DNA of 64,000 nt, taken from the NCBI GenBank assembly GCA_035578155.1, contig JAPWDM010000005.1, positions 45,720,954-45,784,953 of the forward strand, read 5' to 3'. This DNA is from Brachynemurus nebulosus (lineage: Eukaryota > Arthropoda > Insecta > Neuroptera > Myrmeleontidae). Position numbers and translations under genes: made by a program. A model generated the notes under the pieces. It made no database searches. It had not been told where the DNA came from and was given only the letters and a program-made list of their open reading frames with translations. This document shows positions 35,168 through 46,365 of this stretch, in pieces; positions within the stretch are counted from its first letter, which is position 1; every line of letters starts with the position of its first letter.

Positions 35168-36821
35168 TATATAATATAAGAATTAATAAAAGTGTAGTAG
35201 GCGTTTATATTTTAAGCATATTATATTTAAGTGCGTGTAAAGGGCCATTTTTTGTACAGCTGGAGATATGGCTGTATGTAAAAGGCAGCTTACTTAGATA
35301 GTATTTTGTACAATAAACAAGCAATTTCATGGTAGTCGTAGATAAAATAATTTATCTGTGATATTGCTTTTGTGGAGTATTTTATTTTTTTAGAGTTTTG
35401 TACTAAAAAAATCTGGCACTTTAAAATATAAACATATAATAATTTTGGAGGTGCAAAGTTAAGTTCTCGAAATTTTTTTTTTTCATTTTGTATGTTGTTA
35501 CAATAAAGGAATACAAAAATTTTTTTTTTTTTGAATAGTTTTACACAGTATATAAAAACAAATGTTTGGCAATTAATAATATGTTAAGCAATCACTAGCG
35601 TCACTTTTAATTTTTGAGAGCCAAACCTACCGAATAGTTTTCACCGAATATTCGCCTTTTCGGTGATGAGCTGGACGAATATTCGATATTTGGCCAACGG
35701 CTAAATATGTAGGTTATTTGTTCTCATCCTAGTTTTCTGTCTATTGTGGATATAAATCTGCGATTTCCTCAAAAACTACTGGATCGGCTTCGGCAATTCT
35801 TTCTCCTATGTGATTCCCGTATTTCAAAGAAAGTTATAATACCGTCATGTTCTTATAAATTTGTAGAAATAGAAAGCTTGCACCAAAAATTATCCAAACT
35901 CTATCGTGTTTATAATATTTTATTAAGAAAAATAATTATTTTCACTCTGATGATGTCATCAGTTATATCAAAAATTTTGAATCAGCAAAAGTAATTACTA
36001 ACGTAGTAATTTACACGATAATAACACGACGTCTGAAACTAATCGAACGTTTTAGGGGTTACCCTTCCCATTAAATAAAGCGTAAACTTATCGAAAAATG
36101 GAATTTCAATACGAGCATGAGTTTTTTGGGTGTAATTTTATCGTTGTTCCAGTTGAATAAAAAGAAATTTTTCAACATTATCAACAAACTATGACTGACT
36201 CAACATAAATATTTTTACCCTTGCGTTTAAAAAAAAAGTTTAAAACCTAAATTGGCAAATTATTAAAGCCGATTATATGTACTATATCATGATAAATAAC
36301 AATAAAAATACTTGCCAGACTTTTCCACAATCTATTTACCGTATATTTTTTCTTCGGCTTTTATTTATTAAATCATATACCACCTCCTATCTCCAAGCTT
36401 TTTATATCATAAATATCTAAACATTGTGTAATAATGTACTAAAGATGAACGCACATCAGAGTACAGATATTAACAAAAATATAGTCACACCAAAGAATTT
36501 TGACGTGATAACGACTCACTTCACATAGCCGGAGATACACATAATATCATCAGCTGACTGATTTTGTAAAATCGGAAACTTAAATGTGTTCTTTGAATAA
36601 CAATATTGATTTATTTAATAAAATCAACACTTGTCGTGGAGTTTTGCGTTCCAGAATAACAATTTTACAAATATGTGTTACAATATTTATTTAAAAATGT
36701 GTAATTTATTTGAATTGTATCCAAATTTTGTTACTATTCTGAAAACTATATTAAATTTATCAATTATACCATTGAAGATAATAAAATATTACTTCGGACC
36801 TACTTATTGTTAGTGCCATAG
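35168..36821. other. Non-coding DNA with a dispersed fragment at ~36575-36675
   Basis: The fragment shares AACTTAAATGTG, ATTGATTTATTTAATAAAAT and TTGTCGTGGAG with ~8898-8990. Around 35620-35730 repeated CGAATATTCG motifs suggest a worn transposon end, but no second terminus was found. Confidence 0.4.
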
Positions 36822-36925
36822 CAGTTCTGTATCAATAGTAGTAAGGTCACAGCAGTTCTATACCAAAAGTAGTAAAATTATAGTAATTTTGTACCAAAAA
36901 AAGTAAGGTTACAATGTTACTAAAA
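36822..36925 (+). repeat. ~35-bp minisatellite, locus 2
   Basis: Three units of the type GCAGTTCTATACCAAAAGTA followed by GTAAGGTCACA, the same unit as at 29154 and 46238. Confidence 0.8.
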
Positions 36926-37080
36926 GGGCTATCGATAAATTACGTACGCAAACAGGGGGAGGGGAGGTTGTGACCTAACATAATGAAGTGTTACGAGGAG
37001 AGGAATAGCGGTCTGAGCAGATATTAAACGAGGTTTTTTTTTTGTTGCAAGTTACTGAATTGAGTCTCGAGCATTTTTCG

Positions 37081-37390
37081 TTTCAGTAGGATGGAACAAC
37101 GGATCTTAAAACACCCGTTTCAAGGCCAATGATCTCTCGTTTTGGCGACTTGAACTGGCCGACCAGATCGCCAGATCTGACGCCGAAAGATTTTTCTTCT
37201 AGTACTTCTTGAAATCTCACGTTTACCACATAAAACCACAAGTCTTGAAAGCCAACATTGAGTATCAATAATTTGGAGCCAGTTATTTTGCAAATAACAA
37301 TTCAAAATACCGTATAAAACCAGCACAAATATTTATCAACTCAGGAGGTGGTCATTTGACGGATATTATTTTTTCAACTTATTTCAATTA
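37081..37390 (+). pseudogene. Broken mariner-like DDE/D transposase C-terminal half
   Basis: The + strand reads FQ*DGTTDL (a stop replaces Q in the usual FQQDGA/T motif, second catalytic Asp kept). Then FGDLNWPTRSPDLTPKDFF follows, then after a frame change and stop YFLKSHVYHIKPQVLKANI, and finally GGGHLTDIIF near 37345-37375. These match the C-terminal half of mariner-like transposases, including the third acidic residue after PDLTP. Two or more stops and frameshifts make it dead. No terminal repeats were found for it. Confidence 0.85.
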
Positions 37391-38511
37391 AACTTTCCGT
37401 GAAAATAAAGCTCAATTTCTTCATTTCTAACAAAATGGCAGCCAATTCAAATTATGACAGTACTTTTACTCCACCCTGGACAAGATAATCAACTGTTATC
37501 CTAGTCAGCACTAAACTATCTCACTTTGATTAGAATTGTTAAATAAATCTGTCTTTACATTTGTTTAAATTTATGCAAGTTTTTCGGAATATTCAACGAT
37601 GAAGTATCATTGTAGTTTTCTTAATTAGTAATCTCCACTAATTTCGATTTATCCCATAATTTTGTTATTCTGTGTACTTTCAGTCTCTTATGTAATGTTA
37701 TAGTCTGGTAAATATTGTTCATTAAATATTAAAACTTGGTAAAAGATATTTTAAATGGAAACGCCTCATTGTAAAGGCAAATTTTTTTTTTTAAATATTT
37801 TTTTACTCCCAAGCGATCATTGCCCATCGTGCCTTGTAAAGTAATCCGAGTTAAGTACTTAAACTAATAATATGTTACGTTATTTTTAAATAAATTTCAA
37901 CAATTCACATCTGGGGTAAGTATTTAAAAATTATATCAAAAACCATTTTATTGGCTTTTATTTTTCTGGAGGCGTGGGTTTAATTTTCGTTAGAAAATAC
38001 AATATTTTCTAAATATTTTATCAACTGTTTGGTGTGGTGGGTGGTATCGTGGGCCAACGAAAAGTCAAATTTCCCACTGAATGTTAGAAATTATAATTTC
38101 GAACAAAAATTATTTTCGGAAAAATATTAAAATAAATGTATATTTGAAAAGTTTTGCAAATGTTTGCTAAGTTTCTTAATTATTGTTATAAAACTTACAA
38201 TTTTTAATTACCTAATAATAATAAAATACCATAGCTATTATTTTTTTTTAATGCAGACATCCAAGGGGGGGGGTACTGGGTTAGCGGCAGGCGGGGACTA
38301 TTCCTCATTATTATGAGCACTTGATCAGGATTATATTGTTATTACTTCATTAGAGTTTACATTCAATTATTTTTTAATTAATACGAACTAACTTAGTGCC
38401 GTCATACAAACAGACTACAGATAGATACTACACTCTAAACAAATTATTCACACTTGTTATACACTGTGAAAAACGATTTTTTAGTAATTTTGTTTCCGAG
38501 TCGGCCAAACA
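37391..38511. other. Non-coding DNA with a repeat fragment at 37495-37582
   Basis: The fragment is the inverted partner of 31905-32000. Nothing else recognised; a G-rich run at 38265-38273 is isolated. Confidence 0.45.
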
Positions 38512-38710
38512 TAGTAGCAGAAGCGTTATAATTACTTTAGTGAGATGAAAAATACTCCAAAATTAAAGTTTCTGTTTGCCTTTTTTTACTCTTTAAACTT
38601 CCAGTGCGCATAATACCAGAAATATTCAACTGATTTTGATGAAATTCTCTATTTTGATGAAACTGATTAAGAGATACGGTCTTATTCAACCATGTTACGA
38701 GTACGAGGAA
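38512..38710 (-). repeat. Dispersed repeat, internally deleted copy of the 49120-49765 family
   Basis: One edge (GTAGCAGAAGCGTTATAATT) matches the right edge of the 49.1-kb copy on the other strand. The other edge (ACGAGTACGAGGAAGCTT) matches its left edge. The middle with the tandem units is missing. Confidence 0.6.
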
Positions 38711-38784
38711 GCTTTGTCTCGCAGTCCTTTACTGTTTATTTTGTTGTGTAATTTAATGTTTAGTTATGTGAAAAAAATATTCTA

Positions 38785-38788
<4 letters not shown>

Positions 38789-38837
<49 letters not shown>
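38789..38837. repeat. (TA)n microsatellite followed by a T tract
   Basis: About 24 TA units and then ~17 T; host repeat not recognised. Confidence 0.95.
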
Positions 38838-38852
<15 letters not shown>

Positions 38853-39689
38853 GTTTTATTGAGATATATGAATGTGCCCCTACGCAGGAGTACCCAAGCG
38901 TTTGACCTTTCTATAACTGAACCGTATTAAAGGTAAATCATCTGTCTAACCTCTAGCTTGCTATGTTTTCATAAACTATAGAAACTGATGTGTAGGTTTG
39001 CAATACAATATACTATTTTAAACATTTATGGCATTTGTGGGCGAACAACATCCATCGGAAGAGGTTGAAAATGAAGAAAGGGAAGGGAGTACATATATTC
39101 TAGTGGAGTAGTCCAGTTAAGAATTCTCTTCCAATAATCAAGGAATCTAAAATGGTAAGATTTTTCATTTATTGGTCATTTACTGATGTTAACCTTAGAG
39201 AGGACTTCTGGAAAAATTTATTTAAAAGACGTCTTGTGCCAGTCACGTGCAACGTCCGGTCCGCGGGCCGGATTTGGCCTCCAGCTTGATTTTGTCCGAC
39301 TCTCGTAACAATTGTTAACCTGGCCCGTAGAAACCTAAGAAGATATTTTATTTTTCATTGAATATTATTTTATAATTTTGTATATATCTATTTTCTGGAA
39401 ACTTATTGTATTTTTTAGCATCTTAATTACAAATATAGACATTTCTTAAAAGCTAAAGTCTTAGAGTTATTTTTTATTGCAACAATCCTTCTTCACAATG
39501 TGTAAACGTTTTTATAAATAATATCATTTACTTGAAATAAAAATATTAGTTTCTCTTTACACTCTCCTTTATAAATACGACTCACAATTTGAAGTGATAT
39601 TTGTTTTCCGGCCGAAGGCCTTGTTTAAGACTGTTTACTATAATAATTATAATCAATTTAACTTTCAGCTAGTTTATATATTCACTTAT
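38838..39689. other. Non-coding DNA; possible worn transposon end at ~39250-39620
   Basis: CGTCCGGTCCGCGGGCCGGA at 39252 and CCGGCCGAAGGCC at 39608 are GC-rich islands that could be inner parts of an old hAT-type element. No paired termini or duplication could be shown. Confidence 0.35.
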
Positions 39690-39915
39690 TATTACACGAG
39701 AGGTTTGTATTTTTTCGAATAAATTTGGGTTTGTCTAACGAAAATTTGTTGCCTAGCAATTTAACGAGAAGAACTGTCAACTAACAAAAACGCGACAGCG
39801 AAGTTGAAGCGTTTTTGTGTTGACAGTTCTTCGAGTTAAATTGCTTTTAGGCAAGAAATTTGGGTTGTAGAAAACAGAAATTTATTCTGAAAAAATATTA
39901 AACTCAAGTGTAATA
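39690..39915. repeat. Foldback element, ~100-bp inverted arms
   Basis: The left half and the reverse complement of the right half align almost throughout: TATTACACGAGAG with TATTACACTTGAG, then GAATAAATTT, then GCAATTTAAC and GAAGAACTGTCAAC, then AACAAAAACGC. The short centre is GACAGCGAAGTTGAA. Transcribed, it would form a long hairpin. Same class as 25140 and 34251. Confidence 0.8.
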
Positions 39916-41199
39916 CGGTAAGACAATTTAACGAATAAAATAAATTAGTTTAATTCATATTATTAATTAATGCATTGTTACTATGGTTATTAAATCAGTT
40001 AAATTTACCAATACGAATTTTTGTTTCGTTTTTATCGTGTTTACCTACATTGAAATGACCAATGAAATGTTTTGTATCATTTCTTTTCCCTGTAAAAATC
40101 TGTCCTAACTTTTTTTCCATGGTAAAAGTGGTGAAAAAACTACAATATTCTTATGGCACTTGATACACATGAGTTAAATTATCAGTAAAAAATTATAAAA
40201 ATATATAGACATATCTGGCCTCGAATGTCCTTCCTAATATGGTTAAAAATGCAAACAATACCGTCGCTTTAAGCATCGCGTCACCAAACAACTTGCTGTA
40301 ATAATTATCATAATTATATTTTGCAAAATATACATCAAAAGATATTACGATGAGACACTTGTAATGCCCCTGGATGCTTTTAAAGGTTAAGTATTCAAAC
40401 AAAAATTGATTTTTTTCGCCGACTCTACAATGAACAAAGATGAAAAACTAAAATATAAGAAGTATATAGAATATACATATTGTGCATGCAAAAAAATAAT
40501 TGTATTTTTAATATAAAATTTTGCTCTGTTCGTGTAATAAGACGCTCGCAAGCATGCCACATACACAAGCAGTGCACCACAACTACTGAAATCATTATTT
40601 AATCATTTAGAGAGTGCGTCTCACCCCGCTTCTGCGTTGGTATATCAATTTGCTGTACAGATGCGAGTCAACGGGTTACATCGAAAAATTTTGTGTTCAA
40701 TATGTTTCTAATTGTAAGTATCGGACGACAACTAAAAATTGAACAATAATAATACAAAAAAAATTGTAGTCTTTGAAAAATATTGTACATTTCGGGAATT
40801 AATTTGATTTGGTGATGACTGGTGCGTTAGAGAGAAAGTATAGATAACTATTGAATCCCAGAAGAATCTACCAGTGTTGCTGTCGTAAATGGAAATTGGT
40901 TAATTATGAAATTTTTTCGAAATCTGTTTCCTTCGGTGTACTATTCTTATTTTAATTTTTTTAATTTGAAGTCACTTGAAAAAAATTATTTTATAATTAA
41001 AAAATGATATGTAAAAAGAAATCAATTAATATTCAGTACAGCAAAAAATTAAATTATTAAAATATTATTTGTTAAAATTTATTGATTTCATATTTTTTAA
41101 ATGTTTCTGAAAAATTCAAATTTGTTGAAATAATTTATTTTCTTTGTCATTTGATTTATTCGATTAAGTGTTGGTTTTCTGTATGTTTTGGAGGATGAT
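39916..41199. other. Non-coding DNA, nothing recognised
   Basis: The minus-strand frame at 40193-40402 has no domain or splice context. No terminal repeats seen. Confidence 0.4.
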
Positions 41200-41512
41200 C
41201 ACTTTAGTTGGGTTCAAATTTTGGGCAAATTTTGGATTCGACCCAACTTTTAAGGGGGTGGTGGGGGGTCGCAAAAACAATACAATTTTTTTCAAACTAG
41301 TTGGATATAATGTTTATACAAGTTATGCCGTTCGGTGAGATTTTCAGACACAAATCGACACACAGATATGAAACCAAAATTGTTCAGACAGTTCTAAAAC
41401 GTGAGATGTGCAGGAAAATTTTCACTTTAGAGAAAAAAGAATTTTAATGTTTCAAAAGTGATTACAGTGCTTCCACTACTTCCAGAATCTTGGAAGCAAA
41501 ATAACATACAGA
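41200..41512 (+). repeat. Dispersed repeat, truncated copy of the 49120-49765 family
   Basis: Shares AAGTTATGCC, then CCAAAATTGTTCAG, CTAAAACG and AAAAGTGATTACAGTGCTTC with the right part of the 49.1-kb copy. The left part is not present or is too diverged. Confidence 0.65.
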
Positions 41513-41924
41513 AATCACTCAATCATCTTCAAAATGTTGCAATGTGTCACTTACAGTAACATTTTATATATGTTCATCAACCTTACAATTAAAAAAAAAA
41601 TTTACTGTTTTTCGAAAAAGTATACATATATTTCCTTAACAGATTATGAAGATATTCGTAATGAAATTTAATAAATTTTTAATGTCTATACAAGGCACTA
41701 ATATTGCTTGTTTGTGGAGGAGTTAGCGTAGGAAATGTACTTTATCTAATTTAAAATTCACGTAGGATGACCTTTGAAACAAAACGTGGGATTCTAAACA
41801 GAAATTTTGAACTTTTAAAACGAAGAATTAAATGTTAAACACCCCCGTGGTTCTAAAATTTAAAACTGTATATGATTCAAAAATATAAAAGTTGTTGACT
41901 TTTAAAATTTTTTACTTATATATG

Positions 41925-42114
41925 CAGGGCCAGATTAACCTCTAAGGGACCCCTTGGCGTTTTTAATGTAAAACGATCAAATTTTCCTATTTTGACAGTT
42001 GATGAGTAAAAAGAAAAGAAAGGATTACTTAATTATTAATTTCTTATTTTTTGATGATTTATGTGGGGGCTCTGAGGCACGTGCCTCAAGTTCCCTTATG
42101 TGAATCCGGCTCTG
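41925..42114. mobile_element. hAT-type MITE (190 bp)
   Basis: Inverted ends CAGGGCCAGATTAACC and (minus strand) CAGAGCCGGATTCACATAAG. The flanking octamers TATATATG and TATATAGT agree at only the first six positions, so the duplication is decayed or shifted. Relative of 9346-9602. Confidence 0.7.
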
Positions 42115-43584
42115 TATATAGTTATATAAAGTAGATATGGAGAAGTCAAGCAGTGCCCCAGTTTGAATGAAATTTTATGAAAATTATAAATATCCAGTAA
42201 TACCGAACCAAGTTATTTGCATTAATTATTGATCACTGTGTCCCATTACTAAACTTAGATATACGCTACCGATACAACTACTATATATATACGGGTAAGC
42301 AAGGGTTGTACAAAAAAATAAATAAAATTATATGTTTTCAAAGAATTAGAGAGATTTATATTTTCAGATTGTAGCCAATTTGTATTCTGTTCATAAAATA
42401 TATACCTACATTAATAGACATTAGAGAATGTACCTAATAATAGCTCTGTAACAGCACCCTGGGTAACCTAGTGTAATTTTCCCGGATCTGCTTTTAAAAA
42501 ATAGAGCTTCCAGAATATTTGTTAACAATCTTGTGTACCGCCTTAGTAAAACTAATGTAAATGATGAAAGAAATTGTTTTATATGTTCTGGCTGTTATTT
42601 AAAAATTGTTATGCTACCCACCATGAACCTCTTTCAAAAAAAAAAAAAAAACATCTGCGTGGGTCCGGCTTCTGCGCCGCCATTTTGTTTTATAAGCTGG
42701 AAAAAAGTTTTTTTGTGTACTTCAGATTACGTATAATATACTCTAAAAAGTTTTATATTGATTGCATTATTCGTAACGGAGAAAAAATATTTTTCAATAA
42801 AACCATTTCTGGTATTTACTTTGTATTTTTTAGAATTTCGCAATCATAGCCGCGAAATCCTTATATAATCGGTAAAGTCTGACAATAGTCAGTGTCGAAA
42901 TTTACGCAATTTAACAGGTGATATGTCGTTTTATTTTTTTAAAACTCATATAAAAAGTAAAAGGTATAGTTAAACATATATTATTAACAAATTAAAGATT
43001 AATTTTAATGCTAAAAAACAAGAAATATTTTTTCCGTTAAATGCGGATCACGCTCAAACTAGATTTAAGTTAATACATATTGCTTCTCATCAAATTAAAC
43101 ACTTTGTCCAATCTTTGTATTAGTATGTCTATGTAGAGCAGAATATTTTTAGTATTCCATTAACTCTGTTCCAAATACAACAGTTAAAATCATAATTTTT
43201 TTTTGTTGTAAATATTATTTTTATTGGATATTTTATTGCATATTACTTAAGATCAGTTTCAGTTTTGACAAAATATTATTAAAATAATACATAATTGAAC
43301 TTGCACTTAATTGAGTACAGCTACTGATTATTGATATATGTAATATCTAGAATTTAGAATAATAGGACAACTCAAAAAAAAAAAAAAATGGAAGTGCATC
43401 TTTAAAACTGTGACATTCTATTTTAGTATTGTGTGAATAATAACAGTTAGAACAAAAAAAACTAACAACAATATATATATTGTGAAGTTAGCTAGAAGTA
43501 AGCACCATAGTATTAAATGGTATGAACATAGTAATGAAACAAGAAACAATTCTTCTTCGTTACACTGGTTTGTGTTACTCTAGA
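42115..43584. other. Non-coding DNA, nothing recognised
   Basis: A 91-codon + frame at 42574-42849 is low-complexity and starts upstream of a 15-A run. No family resemblance. Confidence 0.4.
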
Positions 43585-44728
43585 CAGGATTGTTGAGGAT
43601 GTGATATTTAAAGACATCTACAAATGCGGTTGCGGATGCGGTTTTTTTAATAGCAACAACTGTACATAGTATGGATGTGGATGCGGATTTTTAAAAAGCA
43701 ATAATCTTAGATGAAGTTTTTTGTCCTTATCTTTTTACAAATATTATACTGCGCCATTTTAAGACTTTACTGCGTAAAATATCTTCAAATTGTAAAATAT
43801 ATCTACAGGGTGTAAAGTATATAAATCTCGTTACGAAAACAGTGGCTAGATCTTACCTATTTAATTAATTAATATTTGTCAATAAATTTGAACCAAAAGT
43901 GTTTTCTAACAGAAAAAACTTGATACAAAATATGGGTCATAAAAGAGGCCTTAAAATTTTTGTTTTAAATCCCTCTCTGACTATGTCATCTTTTTACAAG
44001 AAATTTTCTGTTTTTAAAAAAAAACATCTGGGAGACACATTTACGATCTAAACATGTCTACAACATTTTATTGAATTTTAGTCAATAAAATTATTTTCTA
44101 CCTTTGATATTAAGAACCATTTTATGTATAATTTAGACAGAGCCGTACTTAGAAAAATTTTGAAACAACATGTGGCCAGTTAATTTGCGATTTTCTCAAA
44201 CTGTTAATTCCGAAAGAATTCCTGTGGTTTTAGTGTCTACAGGGTGCAATGAGTCACCCCTCAAAAGGACGAGAGTTATTTTCTTTACACCCTGTATAGC
44301 AACGCTGTAATTGTCGCCACTTGTAGAATGGTAAATGAGGTAAGCAAGAAAGAAAGGTATGAGTGTCAGAACGCGTCAAAAAACAGAAAACATAAAATTC
44401 TTTAAAAATGTATCTTCTATTGTCGATTCTGTTTTCTTCTAGTTTGAAATTTTTTGTATTATTGCAAAACTAATCATATTTCCGTATCAGTGCCAAGAAA
44501 AAATAAGGGTTTCCATATATATGTGATGACCAGGGAAAGGAGAGGAAGCCTCCAATCCGAAAATTCGAAAATCGGTTCACATTGCAATTCGCAAACATCC
44601 GCATCTGCGGATATTATATTCATATTAAAATAATGCAGATGTGGATACAGAATAGGATGTAAGAAATTAGTGCACATGTTTCGCATAGGCGTATGCGGTT
44701 GCGGATGTGGACATCTGCAACAATCCTG
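43585..44728. mobile_element. hAT-like element with GCGGATG subterminal motifs (1.14 kb)
   Basis: Inverted ends CAGGATTGTTGAGGATGT and (minus strand) CAGGATTGTTGCAGATGT. Flanks TCTAGA-type on both sides (ACTCTAGA left, TTCTAGAA right) look like a target duplication shifted or mutated by a base. The motif GCGGATG and variants (TGCGGTTGCGGATGCGG near 43627, ATCCGCATCTGCGG near 44597) crowd both ends. It contains the nested element 43806-44294, so its own length is about 650 bp. Confidence 0.72.
43806..44294. mobile_element. TA-flanked MITE nested in the hAT-like element (489 bp)
   Basis: The left end CAGGGTGTAAAGTATATAAA and the right end (minus strand) CAGGGTGTAAAGAAAATAAC are inverted, with TA outside both (43804-43805 and 44295-44296). 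A third ACAGGGTGCAA lies inside near 44239. Tc1/mariner-like by its duplication. Non-coding. Confidence 0.82.
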
Positions 44729-45423
44729 TTCTAGAAACATATTTTTCACATAGTTTCCACTGGAAAATGTTCAGAACTTTAAAAAACTATTACAATCCAA
44801 TATAGGAGCAGTCCTTCACATTCGAAGTACATTAAGTCATTAAGGTCACAACTGCGAATATTTAACGCATGAGCTTAATGGCTTGTTGATAAATATCTAA
44901 ACGTAAAATGGGATTCGATTCTAACTTCACACACTTTCTTATGTATTGTATAATATAGAACAGATTAATTTTGGTTTCCATAGCTTGTTTTCTACTTCTA
45001 CCATTTTGAAAATCCGTTTCCTTTTCTCCTTTAGCCGGCAAATCCTAACATATTGTCAATTACTATTCGTCCTAAATTTGAAATCAACAAAATACCTACC
45101 AATGGTGGCCTCAGACCCGGTCCGACCAAAAGTGGCGTCCGGCGCAAAGTTTCAACAATTTATTTTGCTATTTTTACATTGGACAAATTCGTCCTGTTAG
45201 TGATAGGATAATATATATATTGAAACGACTTGGCAGTTCTGAACAAATCGTAGATCCTTATGGTACTATTGTGGTTGTTCAACAAAGTTACCGATATGTT
45301 TTCGACATATGAAAAATTTATAATAATATAAAATTTTAATTGAAAATAAACCCTTTGAATGAAATGTACGGTTGCTCTCGTTGTTTTAATATTACTAAGT
45401 TGTACAATTGTTTGAAAAAAATG
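44729..45423. other. Non-coding DNA, nothing recognised
   Basis: A short GC-richer patch at 45104-45150 (CAGACCCGGTCCGACC) has no splice pair or reading-frame support. Confidence 0.4.
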
Positions 45424-46200
45424 AAAAAAATACCTCTGTCGCAGAATCTGCATAACATAGCGAATTTCCAAGGATCTCATCTGAGACCTGTATCCATTTA
45501 AAATAGCTTAGCTTTCTAACAGTGAAACAATTTTCAAAATTGGTTGAGTAGTTAGTTTTTGGCGCTTTTGGGTCCTCAGGACCTTTGGATCTCATATAGT
45601 GTAGCATATCCATTTAATAATATATTATTACATTACATAACTATAGTTTTCGATTTTTTTTCTATAGGTATGCAAATATATATAAATTATATTTTCTCTC
45701 TAAAGGAGGAGATCATACAAAAATTTCCTTTCCGTAACGTACTCTTAAAAAATCTGGCTAATTTTAATTTAAAAAGATGAGACAGAGCTATTGTTTTATA
45801 ACACATACATACATATTCAATAACTAACTAGCACTTGTTTTATCTAGAAAAAATCGTTTTCTTTTCTTTTTTTTTTATTTCATATCGTAAAGAAAGCATT
45901 TATTAGCAATATAATAATAAAATAAAAAATTACAGTTTTTTACTTAACATAGAAAGAAAATTATAAGAACATTTTCTTCATAATTTTTTTTTCTCTTTTC
46001 AACAATGTAAAAATCGAACTGTCTAATCATAGGATCGAATGACAAAAATGGCCAAAAAACCTACTTCTGGGCATCCGACGTGTTTATATAATTTTAGTGA
46101 AGTCGATTTTCGGATTCTAGAGGCTTCTAAACAAATTTCTGCTATAGTTCCGGACTTAGGGCTTACCATTAGAGCTGCTGTAATAGCTGAATTTATATGT
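45424..46200 (+). repeat. Modular repeat family, copy 3
   Basis: Module A at 45430-45472 (CTGTCGCAGAATCTGCATAA), about one and a half ~120-bp units to 45610, then module B at about 45950-46050 (AAATTATAAGAACATTTTCT). Module C is short at 46058-46085 (CTACTTCTGGGCATCCGACG) and module E runs at 46094-46195 (ATTTCTGCTATAGTTCCGGA). The (TA)n tract is reduced to TATATAATTTTAGTG between C and E. Same order as the 53.5-kb copy. Confidence 0.8.
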
Positions 46201-46237
46201 GATTTTTATTTCGTATCTTTTGGTACACAATCGCTGT

Positions 46238-46365
46238 GACCTTCTACTTTTGGCACAGAACTGCTGCAGCCTTACTACTTCTAGTACAGAACTGCTGTAG
46301 CCTTACTACTTTTGGTATAGAACTATATTGTGATCTCGCTATTTTTGGTATAGAAATTTGATGGA
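46238..46365 (-). repeat. ~35-bp minisatellite, locus 3 (inverted)
   Basis: On the + strand it reads CCTTACTACTTTTGGTATAG and variants, about four units, the reverse complement of the unit at 29154 and 36822. It follows the modular repeat copy by about 40 bp. Confidence 0.82.

Noticed and set aside
39230..39640. Old hAT-type element around the GGTCCGCGGGCCGGA block
   Set aside because: The GC-rich blocks could not be paired into terminal repeats and no duplication is visible.
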